From Chitinophaga pinensis DSM 2588 (GTDB lineage: Bacteria > Bacteroidota > Bacteroidia > Chitinophagales > Chitinophagaceae): a stretch of 64,000 nucleotides of DNA. The notes below the pieces were generated by a model. It made no database searches, was not told where the DNA came from, and saw only the letters and a list, made by a program, of their open reading frames with translations. Positions 44,795 to 57,808 of this stretch are shown piece by piece. The stretch lies in contig NC_013132.1 of NCBI RefSeq assembly GCF_000024005.1, forward strand, positions 6,814,001-6,878,000, in the 5' to 3' direction. Each line of letters starts with the position of its first letter. Position 1 is the stretch's first letter. The position numbers and the translations under genes were made by a program.

Positions 44795-47700
44795 TTAATC
44801 TTTCATTTTTCGGATAATCGTCGTGTATCCTTTCACTACTTCCCAGTCACCGTTGGCCTTTTTAACACGCAACAGGTAATAGTAAGTACCGTCGTTCAAT
44901 CCATTGCCGCTCCAGGTATTCTGATAATTCTTCTGTCTGTATACTTCATTACCCCAACGATTGACCATTATTAACTCATTTTCTACATACTTGTTAAGTC
45001 CGCGTATTTCAAACACATCATTCTTACCGTCACCATTTGGTGTAAACAATGGCGGTATTCTCAGATCTGTTTCTACGATAGTGATCTTCACCACAGCAAT
45101 GTTAGTGATGTAACCATCTACATCGCTGACCTGGTAACTGAAGTCATCTTCTCCGGTATAACCGTTGTCCGGCATATAACGGATAGAACCATCTTCGTTG
45201 ATAGTCACCTGACCATGTTTAGGAATGCTGGTGATTGTTAAGCTCGGAATACTGAAGGTTGATTCTACCGGATCATCATTATCCAGTACCGGAATCACAA
45301 CAGCAATACTTGCGCGCGTCTCAGCCTGATCATCATTTGCCTGCGGTGGAGCCGGAACAGTTGTCTCAGTAGGCGTATCGTTGTTCAACGAAGTACCGGA
45401 GATATCCGTAACCGTTGCATCAGCAGGCGTCAGACCAGTCACCGTTGCTGTATTTGTAACGCTGCCGGCTTCCTTATCCTGTTGGGTGATATGATATACC
45501 GCTGTCATCGTTACAGAGGCGCCAGGTTGCAGTGTACCACTATAATTCTTGGTCACACCCATCTGCGGATCAGATACCACGATGTTGTGCAACGGAACAT
45601 TACCCGTGTTAGTAACATGGAAAATGTAAGTGATATCATTTTTATCCCTTGCACCTACTTTCACCAGTGCAATAGCCGGATTAGGCACCACGGTAATCAT
45701 CATGATATCTACGGTTACTGTGACTGTACCACCATTACCATCGCTGATAATGATTGTGAAGCTATCCGGGCCGGCATAACCGGTATTCGGTGTATAGGTA
45801 TAAGAACCATCTGCATTTACAATGGCAGTACCATTTGCCGGAGGTGTACCCAATGTATAAGTCAGGACATCCCCATCTACATCCGTACCGCTTACGGCGC
45901 CGCTTACCGGCGTATTCAACGGAGTAGACTGCGTATCGCCGGTGCCGGTTGGCGCATCATTTACAGGTGTAACAATGATACTTACCGGTACGGTGATAGA
46001 ACCACCATTACCATCGCTGATCAGGATTGTGAAGTTATCCGGACCATTATAGTTCGCATTTGGTGTATAGATATAAGTTCCATCAGCATTAACGATCACG
46101 CCGCCATTTGCAGGGGCAGTACCCAGGACATAAGTCAATGGATCCCCATCTGCGTCGTTTCCGGTCACAGCTCCGTTTACAGGAGTGTCTTCCAGTGTCG
46201 TCTGCGAGTCGCCGGTACCTGTAGGCGCGTTATTAATAGCTGTTACGGTGATATCAACCGTTACTGTCACTGTACCGCCATTACCATCGCTGATGATGAT
46301 TGTAAAGCTATCCGGACCACTGTAACCTGCATTTGGCGTATAGGTATAAGTACCATCAGTATTTACGACCGCTGTTCCGTTTGCAGGAGGTGTGCCCAGG
46401 GTATAGGTCAATACGTCGCCGTCAACATCGGTTCCGCTAACAGCACCATTGACAGGTGTATTTCTTGGCGTAGTACGGGTATCGCCGGTACCGGTTGGTG
46501 CATCATTTACTGGTGTAACTGTAATATTAACTGTTACGGTAGCTGTACCACCATTACCATCACTGATGACTACCGTAAAGGCATCTATGCCGTTAAAGTT
46601 AGGATTCGGAATATAGACAAACGTTCCATCTGTGTTTACTGTCACGATACCATTTGCAGGATTTGTCGCTCCGATAACATAAGTCAGTGGATCGTTGTCT
46701 GCATCTACTCCTACTACTGTTCCGTTGAGCGGATTGTCTTCGGCCATGGTCAGATTAAGATCTGTGCCGGTCGGTGCGTCATTTACTGCTGTAACCGTAA
46801 TATTAACGGTTACAGTTGTCGTTCCGCCATTACCATCGCTGATCACTACTGTAAAGGCATCTGCTCCTACATAATCAGCATTCGGTGTATAAACAAATGT
46901 GCCATCTGCATTTACTGTCACGCTACCATTTGCTGGTATCGTTGTGCCTATTGCATAAGTCAATGGATCGCCGTCTGCATCTGCGCCTACTACCGCTCCA
47001 TTAAGCGGAGTATCTTCAGGAGTAGTCAGGTTCTGATTTGTACCAGTTGGTGCGTCGTTTACTGCTGTAACCGTAATATTAACTGTTACAGTTGTCGTTC
47101 CGCCATTACCATCGCTGATTACTACTGTGAAGGCATCGGTGCCTACATAATCAGCATTCGGTGTGTAAGCAAATGTGCCATCTGCATTTACGGTCACGCT
47201 ACCATTTGCTGGTGTCGTTGTGCCAATCGCATAAGTCAATGCATCGCCGTCTGCATCTGCTCCTACTACCGCTCCATTAAGCGGAGTATCTTCAGGAGTA
47301 GTCAGGTTCTGATTTGTACCAGTTGGTGCGTCGTTTACTGCTGTAACCGTAATATTCACTGTTACAGTTGTCGTTCCGCCATTACCATCGCTGATTACTA
47401 CTGTAAAGGCATCGGCACCGTTGAAGTCTGCATTCGGTGTATAGATAAATGTACCGTCAGCATTTACTGTCACACTACCATTCGTTGGTGTTGTTGTGCC
47501 AATCGCATAAGTTAATGCATCGCCGTCTGCATCTGCGCCTACTACTGCTCCGTTAAGCGGAGTATCTTCAGGAGTAGTCAGGTTCTGGTTTGCACCAGTT
47601 GGCGCGTCGTTTACTGCTGTAACATTAATATTGATCGTCACAGTAGCTGTACCGCCATTACCATCGCTAATTACTACGGTAAAGACATCGGTGCCTACAT

Positions 47701-50700
47701 AATCAGCATTTGGTGTATAGATGAATGTACCATCTGCATTTACTGTCACACTACCATTTGCTGGTGTCGTTGTGCCAATCGCATAAGTCAATGCGTCGCC
47801 GTCTGCATCTGCTCCTACTAACGCTCCATTAAGCGGAGTGTCTTCAGGAGTACTCAGGTTCTGGTTTGCACCAGTTGGCGCGTCGTTTACTGCTGTAACC
47901 GTAATATTAACTGTTACTGTTGTCGTTCCGCCATTACCATCGCTGATCACTACTGTAAAGGCATCGGTACCGTTGAAGTCTGCATTCGGTGTATAAACAA
48001 ATGTGCCATCTGCATTTACTGTCACACTACCATTCGTTGGTGTCGTTGTGCCAATCGCATAAGTCAATGGATCGCCGTCTGCATCTGCGCCTACTACCGC
48101 TCCATTAAGTGGAGTGTCTTCCGGAGTAGTCAGGTTCTGGTTTGCACCAGTTGGCGCGTCGTTTACTGCTGTAACATTAATATTGATCGTCACAGTAGCT
48201 GTTCCGCCATTCCCATCGCTAATTACTACGGTAAAGGCATCGGTGCCTACATAATCAGCATTTGGTGTATAGATGAATGTACCATCTGCATTTACTGTCA
48301 CACTACCATTTGCTGGTGTCGTGGTGCCAGTCGCATAAGTCAATGCGTCGCCGTCTGCATCTGCTCCTACAACCGCTCCATTAAGCGGAGTGTCTTCAGG
48401 AGTTGTCAGGTTTTGGTTTGCACCAGTTGGCGCGTCGTTTACTGCTGTAACCGTAATATTAACGGTTACTGTTGTCGTTCCGCCATTACCATCACTGATC
48501 ACTACTGTAAAGGCATCGGTACCGTTGAAGTCTGCATTCGGTGTATAGATAAATGTACCGTCAGCATTTACTGTCACACTACCATTCGTTGGTGTTGTTG
48601 TGCCAATCGCATAAGTTAATGCATCGCCGTCTGCATCTGCGCCTACTACTGCTCCGTTAAGCGGAGTATCTTCAGGAGTAGTCAGGTTCTGGTTTGCACC
48701 AGTTGGCGCGTCGTTTACTGCTGTAACATTAATATTGATCGTCACAGTAGCTGTACCGCCATTCCCATCGCTAATTACTACGGTAAAAGCATCGGTGCCT
48801 ACATAATCAGCATTTGGTGTATAGATGAAAGTACCATCTGCATTTACTGTCACACTACCATTTGCTGGTGTCGTTGTGCCAATCGCATAAGTCAATGCAT
48901 CGCCGTCTGCATCTGCTCCTACTACCGCTCCATTAAGCGGAGTGTCTTCAGGAGTTGTCAGGTTCTGATTTGCACCAGTTGGCGCGTCGTTTACTGCTGT
49001 AACCGTAATATTAACTGTTACTGTTGTCGTTCCACCATTACCATCGCTGATCACTACTGTAAAGGCATCGGTACCGTTGAAGTCTGCATTCGGTGTATAA
49101 ACAAATGTGCCATCTGCATTTACTGTCACACTACCATTCGTTGGTGTCGTTGTGCCAATCGCATAAGTCAATGGATCGCCGTCTGCATCTGCGCCTACTA
49201 CCGCTCCATTAAGCGGAGTGTCTTCAGGAGTTGTCAGGTTCTGGTTTGCACCAGTTGGCGCGTCGTTTACTGCTGTAACATTAATATTGATCGTCACAGT
49301 AGCTGTACCGCCATTACCATCGCTAATTACTACGGTAAAGGCATCGGTGCCTACATAATCAGCATTTGGTGTATAGATGAATGTACCATCTGCATTTACT
49401 GTCACACTACCATTTGCTGGTGTCGTAGTGCCAGTCGCATAAGTCAATGCGTCGCCGTCTGCATCTGCGCCTACTACCGCTCCATTAAGCGGAGTGTCTT
49501 CAGGAGTACTCAGGTTCTGGTTCGCACCAGTTGGCGCGTCGTTTACTGCTGTAACCGTAATATTAACTGTTACTGTTGTCGTTCCGCCATTACCATCACT
49601 GATCACTACTGTAAAGGCATCGGTACCGTTGAAGTCTGCATTCGGTGTATAAACAAATGTGCCATTTGCATTTACTGTCACACTACCATTCGTTGGTGTC
49701 GTTGTGCCAATCGCATAAGTTAATGCATCGCCGTCTGCATCTGCGCCCACTACTGCTCCGTTAAGCGGAGTATCTTCAGGAGTAGTCAGGTTCTGGTTTG
49801 CACCAGTTGGCGCGTCGTTTACTGCTGTAACATTAATATTGATCGTCACAGTAGCTGTACCGCCATTACCATCGCTAATTACTACGGTAAAGACATCGGT
49901 GCCTACATAATCAGCATTCGGTGTATAGATGAATGTACCATCTGCATTTACTGTCACACTACCATTTGCTGGTGTCGTGGTGCCAATCGCATAAGTCAAT
50001 GCGTCGCCGTCTGCATCTGCGCCTAGTACTGCCCCATTGAGCGGAGTGTCTTCAGGAGTAGTCAGATTCTGGTTTGTACCAGTTGGTGCGTCGTTTACTG
50101 CTGTAACATTAATATTGATCGTCACAGTAGCTGTACCGCCATTACCATCACTAATTACTACGGTAAAGGCATCTGCTCCAGCATAATCAGCATTCGGTGT
50201 ATAGATAAATGTACCATCTGCATTTACAGTCGCACTACCATTTGCCGGTGTCGTTGTACCTATTGCATAAGTCAATGGATCGCCGTCTGCATCTGCTCCT
50301 ACTACCGCTCCATTAAGCGGAGTATCTTCCGGAGTAGTCAGGTTCTGGTTTGCACCAGTTGGCGCGTCGTTTACTGCCGTAATATTAATATTGATCGTCA
50401 CAGTAACTGTACCGCCATTACCATCGCTGATTACTACGATGAAGGCATCAGTGCCTACATAGTCAGCATTTGGCGTATAGATAAATGTACCATCTGTATT
50501 TACTATCACGCTACCATTCGTTGGTGTCGTTGTGCCAATCGCATAAGTCAATGCATCGCCATCTGCATCTACTCCTACTACTGCCCCATTGAGCGGAGTA
50601 TCTTCAGGAGTAGTCAGATTCTGGTTTGTACCAGTTGGCGCGTCGTTTACTGCCGTAACATTAATATTGATCGTCACAGTAGCTGTACCGCCATTACCAT

Positions 50701-53700
50701 CGCTGATTACTACGGTGAAGGCATCGGTACCTACATAATCAGCATTCGGTGTATAGATAAACGTACCGTCAGTATTTACTGTCACACTACCATTTGCTGG
50801 TGTCGTTGTGCCAATCGCATAAGTCAATGCATCGCCATCTGCATCTGCTCCTACTACCGCTCCATTAAGCGGAGTATCTTCCGGAGTAGTCAGGTTCTGG
50901 TTTGCACCAGTTGGCGCGTCGTTTACTGCCGTAATATTAATATTGATCGTCACAGTAGCTGTACCGCCATTACCATCGCTGATTACTACGGTGAAGGCAT
51001 CAGTGCCTACATAGTCAGCATTTGGCGTATAGATAAATGTACCATCTGTATTTACTATCACGCTACCATTCGTCGGTGTCGTTGTGCCAATCGCATAAGT
51101 CAATGCATCGCCATCTGCATCTACTCCTAGTACTGCCCCATTGAGCGGAGTATCTTCAGGAGTAGTCAGATTCTGGTTTGTACCAGTTGGCGCGTCGTTT
51201 ACTGCCGTAACATTAATATTGATCGTCACAGTAGCTGTACCGCCATTACCATCGCTGATTACTACGGTGAAGGCATCGGTACCTACATAATCAGCATTCG
51301 GTGTATAGATAAATGTACCGTCAGTATTTACTGTCACACTACCATTTGCTGGTGTCGTTGTGCCAATCGCATAAGTCAATGCATCGCCATCTGCATCTGC
51401 TCCTACTACTGCCCCATTGAGCGGAGTGTCTTCCGGAGTAGTCAGGTTCTGGTCAGCTCCGGTTGGTACATCATTTACAGCTGTAACAGTAATATTCACC
51501 GTCACAGTTACTGAACCACCATTACCATCACTGATAACAACGGTAAACGCATCCGGACCATTATAATTTGGATTCGGTGTATAAGTATAAGCACCCGTAG
51601 TAGCATTTACTGTCGCCAGACCATTGGTCGGAGCTGTACCTAAGGTATAAGTCAGCGCGTCACCATCCACATCTGCACCAGATACTGCGCCGTTTACCGG
51701 CGTATCTTCCAGTGTAGTCTGTGTATCTCCTGTACCAGTCGGCGCATCATTCACAGCGGTCACCGTAATATTCACCGTCACCGTTGCTGAACCACCATTA
51801 CCATCACTGATAATAACAGTAAACACATCCGGACCATTATAATTCGGATTCGGCGTATAAGTATAAGCACCTGTAGTAGCATTTACTGTCGCCAGACCAT
51901 TGGTCGGAGCTGTACCTACCGTATAAGTCAGCGCATCGCCATCCACATCTGCACCAGATATTGCACCATTTACTGGGGTATCTTCCAGTGTAGTCTGTGT
52001 ATCTCCTGTTCCTGTCGGCGCATCATTTACAGCGGTCACTGTAATATTCACTGTCACAGTTACTGAACCAACATTACCATCACTGATCACAACGGTAAAC
52101 GCATCCGGACCATTATAATTCGGATTCGGTGTATAAGTATAAGCACCTGTAGTAGCATTTACTGTCGCCAGACCGTTTGCTGGAGCTGTACCTAAAGTAT
52201 AAGTCAGCGCGTCACCATCCACATCTGCACCAGATACTGCGCCGTTTACCGGCGTATCTTCCAGTGTAGTCTGTGTATCTCCTGTACCAGTCGGCGCATC
52301 ATTCACAGCGGTCACCGTAATATTCACCGTCACAGTTATTGAACCACCATTACCATCACTGATAACAACGGTAAACGCATCCGGACCATTATAATTCGGA
52401 TTCGGTGTATAAGTATAAGCACCCGTAGTAGCATTTACTGTCGCCAGACCATTGGTCGGAGCTGTACCTAAGGTATAAGTCAGCGCATCGCCGTCTGCAT
52501 CTGCTCCAGATACTGCACCATTTACTGGCGTATCTTCCAGTGTCGTACGCGTATCTCCTGTTCCGGTCGGTGCATCATTTACAGCGGTCACTGTAATATT
52601 CACCGTCACAGTCACTGAACCGCCATGCCCATCACTGATCACAACGGTAAACACATCAGGACCATTATAATTTGGATTCGGTGTATAAGTATAAGCACCC
52701 GTAGTAGCATTTACTGTCGCCAGACCGTTGGTCGGAGCTGTACCTAAGGTATAAGTCAACGCATCACCATCCACATCTGCTCCAGATACAGCACCGTTTA
52801 CTGGTGTATCTTCCAATGTCGTCCGCGTATCGCCTGTTCCGGTCGGTGCATCATTTACAGCTGTAACAGTAATATTCACCGTCACAGTCACTGAACTGCC
52901 ATGCCCATCACTGATCACAACGGTAAACATATCAGGACCATTATAATTCGGATTCGGCGTATAAGTATAAGCGCCCGTAGAAGCATTAACTGTCGCCGTT
53001 CCGTTTGTAGGAGGCGTCCCCAATGTATAAGTCAGCACATCGCCATCCACATCATTACCCGTGACTGCCCCGTTTACCGGGGTATCTTCCGCTGTGGTAC
53101 GTGTATCACCTGTACCAGTCGGTGCATCATTCACAGCTGTAATACCCAGTGGTACGGTAGCTGTAGCCTGTTGTGCACCTCCTGCACCAGTATTACCATT
53201 GTCGGAAATATTTACCGTCAGTATAACGGTTGGTGGCGGATTCTGGGTAGAGGAATAATTGACTCTATTCGCTACCAGGAAGGCATTAATATCAGCGATT
53301 GTACCCGTTAATATCAATGCAGCCGGCGTACCACTAACAGTCACACCTGCACCGGAGGTCGCATTCAGCGTTCCGTTAGGCACAGAGAATGTAACTGTTA
53401 CCACACCTGTACCGGCATCAATATCAGAGAAGGAAATATCCTTCAGCGATGCAGGAATATCTTCTGTTACCGCGATACTGGTTGGCGTAGTAATCTGCGG
53501 CGCATCGTTCGCCGGTTGGATATTGATCGTCACATGGGATGTCCCTGCTGAGAAGGAAGTACCATCATAAGCTCTCCAGTCAAATCCTGTAGTGCCGGAC
53601 CAGTTAGCGGTAGGTATAAAGGTGATATTACCCAGCTGTGCAGCCGGAATATCCTGACCCACCGTGATCACAGTACCATTCAGACGGAAGCTACCGTTTA

Positions 53701-56578
53701 ACGGCAGACTGGTAATTCTGATACTATTCAGCGGTGCGCCATCCGGATCACTATAGTTAGAAGTAAAGTTTGCCGCAGTAAATGCCAGCGTATTATCTTC
53801 CGTCCCATTTACAGTAAAATTCGTTACCGTTGGTAAACCATTCACCGTAATTGATACCGTAAAAGTAAAGTCGGCTCTGTCAGTATTGGTATCGTTATTC
53901 ACAATACGTATCACAGCTGTATACACACCAACAGCATGTGCTGCCGGATTAAAGTTCACTACAAAGCTGGTGTTTTGTGCAGCAGGAAGCGCGGTAACAC
54001 CTGGTTGTGTTGATATTGTAAACCCTGCATCTCCGGAAGCAATACTTATCGCTGGTGTACCTGTTAAATTAATAACACCGGTACCAACGTTGCTGATACT
54101 AAAAGTACGTGTTACGGAAGCTGAAATCGTATTACCAAAGTCTGTCCAGTCTGTCGCATTTACCATCGTACTATTGTCTGCGATCGTAGTACCATTACCT
54201 GATACATTGATACGCGGATCTGTTAATATTACGATCGTGGTAGTGGAAGCCGGCCCAGTCTCCAGTCCGTCATTCAGCACAGTAGTAATGATACGGTTAG
54301 TCGTATTAGGAGAAGGATTGCTGTTCTGGTATTCTATCAGTCTCAACGCAGCAACATAAGCAGCCTGTGACGCAACACCTGACAACACGATTGTACCTGT
54401 TCCACTACCGGTTGCAGTAATACCTGCCGGTAATGTACCATTGATGAAAACCGACTCAGCAGCTCCATCTAATCTATTCGTTAATGTAATCGTAGCGGAA
54501 GCGATTGTCGTGCCACCCGGATCCACCACGGCAAGATCTGCATCATTGATCTTCACACCACCAGGAGTACCTGCATTGAAATAGTTCAGGTAGTTATATC
54601 TGCCAACCGCTCCGGAACTGTTATCTGCATCGAGATTGGGAACCGGACAGTTATTTACATTTAAGACTCTTGTAATGAGGTTATTATCGTAGTTACATTC
54701 TTTATAAAGGGAATTCTGGTTCACCAGTGACGCCAATGTAAATGGTGTACCCACGGCTGTACCCACACCTCCTGTAACAAAACTACCATTGTCGTTTATG
54801 ACAATGGTCATCGGTACGTTGAGGTCATCAAAACCGTTCATCGGAACATCGTAGGTAAATACCTTACACTCCCCTTCCAGTAAACCACTTCCAAATGCAC
54901 CGGTATATAATAATACCGCCGCAGGGTCCGTAGTAGGATCTCCATGATAGAAGGATACCGGCATCCCCCCGCTGCTGTTACCAGCTCCCGGGTTACACAC
55001 GTTGAAGGTGGCCCTGATCACATTACAGGAAGGACCTTTTGCCAGCGCAATACTGGAAGCATCAAAAGCAACATCCGGTCTCGCACCGTAATAGTCCATT
55101 GACAACAGGAACTGGTAATCAGGATTCGCCAGGCCCGTTCTGTTGGTCACTGTAAGCTGGGTTTTATCTGCGGATAATGTGAAAACGATATCGTAAGCAT
55201 TAGGCCCTTTGAAACCAACGGTGCTCGCATGCGCTCTGGCGCTGCTGCCATTTAATGATACGCCTTTGAATGCAAAGTTGTCATCTCGTCTGTTAACGCC
55301 ATCAAGACCTACCTGCTGATAAAAATAACCGGTAGCCGTCTCTGTATTCAGATCGATGTAAGCATATGCCGCAATGGAGTTTTCATTACTTTCTCTGTCG
55401 GTATTACACGCGTTACCCGTTTCATTGAAGTAAATAGCATTCGTACCAGGAGGTATATTAAATGTTCTGCTGATACCTGTCGTAGAACTCACGCCCTTCG
55501 GTATCGGCTGAATATCAGAATTGATAAACTCCGCACTCATCCCCTGACCTACCCTGTGATAGAACTCTACCACATAAGCATCATCGAAGTCTCTTGCATA
55601 GTTCGCATCACGCCTGATAACAAGATTGGTACCGCTGACATATATCTGAGGATTATACACACCCACGGCACCGGCAGTGGTCAGTTTAGAAGTATAGTCA
55701 CCTGTGATCGCGGCGGATGAAAGGAAATTCATCGTCGACGAACTCGCGAGGTTATTAATGACATAAGTGGATCGTCTGTCGACAGAACCACCATTCGCCA
55801 GTGTAACAAAACCATCCGTATAACCAGCATCCATATCTATGGTAACACGGAGATTCGAATAACCTTCCTCTGTACCAGCGGATGTATTAAGATCAACAGC
55901 GCTTGAGTTAGTACCTTTACCTGATATACAAATCAGGTTCGCGCCTGTCGGAATAGGGATCGTCAGGTCCGTATTCGCCGTACCGGTACCATGCAGCAAA
56001 GCCCTGACCTGCGGGTCAAGGGGGTTGATAGAGTTGTTGTACGGAGACACATACTCAACATAATACGACGAATGGATCGTATTCGCACTTTCGGTGATGG
56101 TCAGTGTACTGCCGCTCACCGTGAAGTTCACGTTGTTCAGATTGGGAGTAGCATCCCCTAACTTACTTCCATTAGGGATATATGCGCCGAGGGGAACCTT
56201 TTGCCAACCATACAGGTTTGTACCTGAACCATCCACAAAAGTGTTCTTGGCAAAGTTCACGTAACCGGAAGAAGTGTTGGAGGTCAGGTCAATAATTGCA
56301 TTGACAGTCATGAAGTCCTCATCTCCCTGCGGATTATCCAACATCGTGGTAATACCCGTCTCGGAGGAAATATACACTGTAATTGACCTTGTACCTGCAG
56401 GGATGTTAAATACGGGTGCTGCCCCACCGGGCGCTCTGTACCTGGTCTCAATTCCCAGAATGTCTCCCTTCTTTCCCCCACTGGGGTTACAGGGGCTGAA
56501 CGGCATCTGGCCGAACGTCACCATTGAACAGAATATCAAGACCAGGCTTGATAAAACGTTTACGATACGTGTTTTCAT
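44795..56578 (-). CDS. Giant secreted repeat adhesin-like protein with T9SS type B C-terminal domain
   Basis: A 3,927-aa protein with signal peptide ('SMVTFGQ', residue 24). Residues 25-1150 hold several Ig-like or choice-of-anchor-type domains, including one resembling the ASH-like '[16 protein letters not shown]' type. Residues 1152-3632 are 27 tandem cadherin-like repeats of 91-92 aa, each ending 'ITVTAVND' and containing '[16 protein letters not shown]' and '[13 protein letters not shown]'. Asp-rich DxDGD motifs suggest calcium binding. A DUF11-like domain ('[28 protein letters not shown]') and one more Ig-like domain follow. The last 88 residues ('[21 protein letters not shown]', 'VNRWGNEVY') are the gliding-motility-associated type B sorting domain for T9SS export. 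The layout parallels SprB. Confidence 0.95.
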   Translation of the reverse strand: MKTRIVNVLSSLVLIFCSMVTFGQMPFSPCNPSGGKKGDILGIETRYRAPGGAAPVFNIPAGTRSITVYISSETGITTMLDNPQGDEDFMTVNAIIDLTSNTSSGYVNFAKNTFVDGSGTNLYGWQKVPLGAYIPNGSKLGDATPNLNNVNFTVSGSTLTITESANTIHSSYYVEYVSPYNNSINPLDPQVRALLHGTGTANTDLTIPIPTGANLICISGKGTNSSAVDLNTSAGTEEGYSNLRVTIDMDAGYTDGFVTLANGGSVDRRSTYVINNLASSSTMNFLSSAAITGDYTSKLTTAGAVGVYNPQIYVSGTNLVIRRDANYARDFDDAYVVEFYHRVGQGMSAEFINSDIQPIPKGVSSTTGISRTFNIPPGTNAIYFNETGNACNTDRESNENSIAAYAYIDLNTETATGYFYQQVGLDGVNRRDDNFAFKGVSLNGSSARAHASTVGFKGPNAYDIVFTLSADKTQLTVTNRTGLANPDYQFLLSMDYYGARPDVAFDASSIALAKGPSCNVIRATFNVCNPGAGNSSGGMPVSFYHGDPTTDPAAVLLYTGAFGSGLLEGECKVFTYDVPMNGFDDLNVPMTIVINDNGSFVTGGVGTAVGTPFTLASLVNQNSLYKECNYDNNLITRVLNVNNCPVPNLDADNSSGAVGRYNYLNYFNAGTPGGVKINDADLAVVDPGGTTIASATITLTNRLDGAAESVFINGTLPAGITATGSGTGTIVLSGVASQAAYVAALRLIEYQNSNPSPNTTNRIITTVLNDGLETGPASTTTIVILTDPRINVSGNGTTIADNSTMVNATDWTDFGNTISASVTRTFSISNVGTGVINLTGTPAISIASGDAGFTISTQPGVTALPAAQNTSFVVNFNPAAHAVGVYTAVIRIVNNDTNTDRADFTFTVSITVNGLPTVTNFTVNGTEDNTLAFTAANFTSNYSDPDGAPLNSIRITSLPLNGSFRLNGTVITVGQDIPAAQLGNITFIPTANWSGTTGFDWRAYDGTSFSAGTSHVTINIQPANDAPQITTPTSIAVTEDIPASLKDISFSDIDAGTGVVTVTFSVPNGTLNATSGAGVTVSGTPAALILTGTIADINAFLVANRVNYSSTQNPPPTVILTVNISDNGNTGAGGAQQATATVPLGITAVNDAPTGTGDTRTTAEDTPVNGAVTGNDVDGDVLTYTLGTPPTNGTATVNASTGAYTYTPNPNYNGPDMFTVVISDGHGSSVTVTVNITVTAVNDAPTGTGDTRTTLEDTPVNGAVSGADVDGDALTYTLGTAPTNGLATVNATTGAYTYTPNPNYNGPDVFTVVISDGHGGSVTVTVNITVTAVNDAPTGTGDTRTTLEDTPVNGAVSGADADGDALTYTLGTAPTNGLATVNATTGAYTYTPNPNYNGPDAFTVVISDGNGGSITVTVNITVTAVNDAPTGTGDTQTTLEDTPVNGAVSGADVDGDALTYTLGTAPANGLATVNATTGAYTYTPNPNYNGPDAFTVVISDGNVGSVTVTVNITVTAVNDAPTGTGDTQTTLEDTPVNGAISGADVDGDALTYTVGTAPTNGLATVNATTGAYTYTPNPNYNGPDVFTVIISDGNGGSATVTVNITVTAVNDAPTGTGDTQTTLEDTPVNGAVSGADVDGDALTYTLGTAPTNGLATVNATTGAYTYTPNPNYNGPDAFTVVISDGNGGSVTVTVNITVTAVNDVPTGADQNLTTPEDTPLNGAVVGADADGDALTYAIGTTTPANGSVTVNTDGTFIYTPNADYVGTDAFTVVISDGNGGTATVTININVTAVNDAPTGTNQNLTTPEDTPLNGAVLGVDADGDALTYAIGTTTPTNGSVIVNTDGTFIYTPNADYVGTDAFTVVISDGNGGTATVTININITAVNDAPTGANQNLTTPEDTPLNGAVVGADADGDALTYAIGTTTPANGSVTVNTDGTFIYTPNADYVGTDAFTVVISDGNGGTATVTININVTAVNDAPTGTNQNLTTPEDTPLNGAVVGVDADGDALTYAIGTTTPTNGSVIVNTDGTFIYTPNADYVGTDAFIVVISDGNGGTVTVTININITAVNDAPTGANQNLTTPEDTPLNGAVVGADADGDPLTYAIGTTTPANGSATVNADGTFIYTPNADYAGADAFTVVISDGNGGTATVTININVTAVNDAPTGTNQNLTTPEDTPLNGAVLGADADGDALTYAIGTTTPANGSVTVNADGTFIYTPNADYVGTDVFTVVISDGNGGTATVTININVTAVNDAPTGANQNLTTPEDTPLNGAVVGADADGDALTYAIGTTTPTNGSVTVNANGTFVYTPNADFNGTDAFTVVISDGNGGTTTVTVNITVTAVNDAPTGANQNLSTPEDTPLNGAVVGADADGDALTYATGTTTPANGSVTVNADGTFIYTPNADYVGTDAFTVVISDGNGGTATVTININVTAVNDAPTGANQNLTTPEDTPLNGAVVGADADGDPLTYAIGTTTPTNGSVTVNADGTFVYTPNADFNGTDAFTVVISDGNGGTTTVTVNITVTAVNDAPTGANQNLTTPEDTPLNGAVVGADADGDALTYAIGTTTPANGSVTVNADGTFIYTPNADYVGTDAFTVVISDGNGGTATVTININVTAVNDAPTGANQNLTTPEDTPLNGAVVGADADGDALTYAIGTTTPTNGSVTVNADGTFIYTPNADFNGTDAFTVVISDGNGGTTTVTVNITVTAVNDAPTGANQNLTTPEDTPLNGAVVGADADGDALTYATGTTTPANGSVTVNADGTFIYTPNADYVGTDAFTVVISDGNGGTATVTININVTAVNDAPTGANQNLTTPEDTPLNGAVVGADADGDPLTYAIGTTTPTNGSVTVNADGTFVYTPNADFNGTDAFTVVISDGNGGTTTVTVNITVTAVNDAPTGANQNLSTPEDTPLNGALVGADADGDALTYAIGTTTPANGSVTVNADGTFIYTPNADYVGTDVFTVVISDGNGGTATVTININVTAVNDAPTGANQNLTTPEDTPLNGAVVGADADGDALTYAIGTTTPTNGSVTVNADGTFIYTPNADFNGADAFTVVISDGNGGTTTVTVNITVTAVNDAPTGTNQNLTTPEDTPLNGAVVGADADGDALTYAIGTTTPANGSVTVNADGTFAYTPNADYVGTDAFTVVISDGNGGTTTVTVNITVTAVNDAPTGTNQNLTTPEDTPLNGAVVGADADGDPLTYAIGTTIPANGSVTVNADGTFVYTPNADYVGADAFTVVISDGNGGTTTVTVNITVTAVNDAPTGTDLNLTMAEDNPLNGTVVGVDADNDPLTYVIGATNPANGIVTVNTDGTFVYIPNPNFNGIDAFTVVISDGNGGTATVTVNITVTPVNDAPTGTGDTRTTPRNTPVNGAVSGTDVDGDVLTYTLGTPPANGTAVVNTDGTYTYTPNAGYSGPDSFTIIISDGNGGTVTVTVDITVTAINNAPTGTGDSQTTLEDTPVNGAVTGNDADGDPLTYVLGTAPANGGVIVNADGTYIYTPNANYNGPDNFTILISDGNGGSITVPVSIIVTPVNDAPTGTGDTQSTPLNTPVSGAVSGTDVDGDVLTYTLGTPPANGTAIVNADGSYTYTPNTGYAGPDSFTIIISDGNGGTVTVTVDIMMITVVPNPAIALVKVGARDKNDITYIFHVTNTGNVPLHNIVVSDPQMGVTKNYSGTLQPGASVTMTAVYHITQQDKEAGSVTNTATVTGLTPADATVTDISGTSLNNDTPTETTVPAPPQANDDQAETRASIAVVIPVLDNDDPVESTFSIPSLTITSIPKHGQVTINEDGSIRYMPDNGYTGEDDFSYQVSDVDGYITNIAVVKITIVETDLRIPPLFTPNGDGKNDVFEIRGLNKYVENELIMVNRWGNEVYRQKNYQNTWSGNGLNDGTYYYLLRVKKANGDWEVVKGYTTIIRKMKD
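45683..53125 (-). repeat. Array of 27 tandem repeats in the giant gene
   Basis: Units 1-6 (53125 down to 51470) are 276 bp of a TGDTxTT type. Units 7-24 (51469 to 46502) are 276 bp of a [13 protein letters not shown] type. Units 25-27 (46501 to 45683) are 273 bp, again TGDT-like. The coordinates fit exactly (6x276, 18x276, 3x273). Within units 7-21 neighbours alternate between two subtypes (period 552 bp), and blocks 14-17 and 18-21 repeat at 1,104 bp. The array is in frame throughout and without damage. Confidence 0.95.
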
Positions 56579-56985
56579 AGATATAGTGATGGGCTACCTC
56601 ATGTAACCACTGATTCATATGTATAGGGAAAGGTTTTTCTGTACATTATCACACATTGCGAAGAAAACAGGGGTAGAAAGATTTCCGATAATCTGTCCTA
56701 TGCGAAAAATGATGATTACCAGTCCTACAACCAATGAACAAATATATTAAAATAATTAAATAGCAAATATATTTATATGTGTATTTTTTGATGACTTTAC
56801 TCAGGATACCCTTTTTGTCTGAAACACAATCTATTGCCGCCTCTCGAATAATTACTCATATAAGTAATAAGCTATTTAAATGACATTATTGTGGCTTAAC
56901 AGGGGCTATTATACCTTATAAAACACACAGGCCACATGCTGCTGAAATATGCAACATGTGGCCTGTAAGAAGATTAAAATATCGT
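56579..56985. other. Intergenic region upstream of the giant gene
   Basis: A 407-bp stretch holding the leader and presumed promoter of the giant gene and, at the right, the terminator of the SRAP operon (56927-56966). A 6-bp palindrome ATTACT / AGTAAT lies at 56851-56868. No gene or exact -7 element was found. Confidence 0.4.
56927..56966 (-). terminator. Terminator of the SRAP operon
   Basis: A perfect 12-bp stem ACAGGCCACATG / CATGTGGCCTGT with a 16-nt loop, then GTGTTTTAT on the minus strand, 19 bp after the SRAP stop. Confidence 0.75.
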
Positions 56986-57804
56986 TTAAAACAAAGACGT
57001 CTGCATAGCACTCCCCTTGGGATAGTCATTCCCCAGTTCAGGAAGATTCGGCCATTCCCAATAAGCATCCTTTGCCTTGCCATCCGGACGACTTTTCTTG
57101 CCACTCAGGGTAAACACGGTATGATAACTCAACTGGTCAGCCGGCAACCGGTATTGCAGGATTTCTTTTACATCTCCCTTCGTCCTGCTGGAAGAGATCC
57201 ATTGTTTGCCCATATCAAGGGGTAAAAACAAAGGCATCCGATGCGGGTTGTTCCCACCATTATGGATCTGTCGCATCACTTCATTCGCCTCCGTGGTGAC
57301 CATCGTAAAACTGCCTACCTGCACCAACTGTCCCTTCGCATCGTGCTCATGGTGTAGTTGATACATACCGGGAACATAAAATGGATGCTGCTCGGGCTGA
57401 TGATTCGTCCGAACTGCATACGGTACCTTATTATTCCATCCGTGAATATGCCGGTATTCAAAAATACTGGTAACGGGTATTAACGCAGGCTGTCTGACCA
57501 GCCCTGATTTATACCAGAAAGAATTTTCATCCAGTATTCTTTCCGCACGGGCATTCACCATGTCCAGTCTTCTCGACACTACCTTATCTCTGTCCTTCTC
57601 AAACAATGGTACCACTCCCCAGGCCATCTCGGAAAGGACCATCCTGTCCTGTTGCCGGGAAATAACATCCGCCAGCGGAAATGACGTGGAATCAATATAA
57701 ACAAGTCCCTCTTTATCGAATACAACCTGCTTGTCGTTTTCCAGTTCCGGAAAGGCGTCAATAGTCAATTCTATTTCACAATGCATAGAGATACTTCTGC
57801 ACAT
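56986..57804 (-). CDS. SOS response-associated peptidase (SRAP, YedK/HMCES family)
   Basis: A 272-aa protein of the SRAP family. The catalytic Cys2 directly follows the initiator Met ('MCRSIS'). Other active-site residues are present: Asn84 ('VNARAE'), Glu116 ('SIFEYRH', where many relatives have GFYEW) and His188 ('NPHRMPLFLP'). YedK/HMCES proteins form a covalent crosslink with abasic sites in single-stranded DNA through Cys2 and so protect replication forks. It follows an unknown gene by 4 bp in a two-gene operon and precedes a strong terminator. Confidence 0.95.
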   Translation of the reverse strand: MCRSISMHCEIELTIDAFPELENDKQVVFDKEGLVYIDSTSFPLADVISRQQDRMVLSEMAWGVVPLFEKDRDKVVSRRLDMVNARAERILDENSFWYKSGLVRQPALIPVTSIFEYRHIHGWNNKVPYAVRTNHQPEQHPFYVPGMYQLHHEHDAKGQLVQVGSFTMVTTEANEVMRQIHNGGNNPHRMPLFLPLDMGKQWISSSRTKGDVKEILQYRLPADQLSYHTVFTLSGKKSRPDGKAKDAYWEWPNLPELGNDYPKGSAMQTSLF

Positions 57805-57808
57805 ATTA

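Noticed and set aside
45482..47515. A 677-codon open frame on the plus strand opposite the giant gene
   Set aside because: It is an antisense shadow of the repeat array; it has a Cys/Arg/Ile-rich low-complexity translation, and a second antisense frame at 48413-48619 has the same ending exactly 1,104 bp away because the DNA repeats.
45683..53125. The regular array could suggest a CRISPR or satellite DNA
   Set aside because: Units are 273-276 bp, in frame and encode cadherin-like repeats; there are no spacers and no cas genes.
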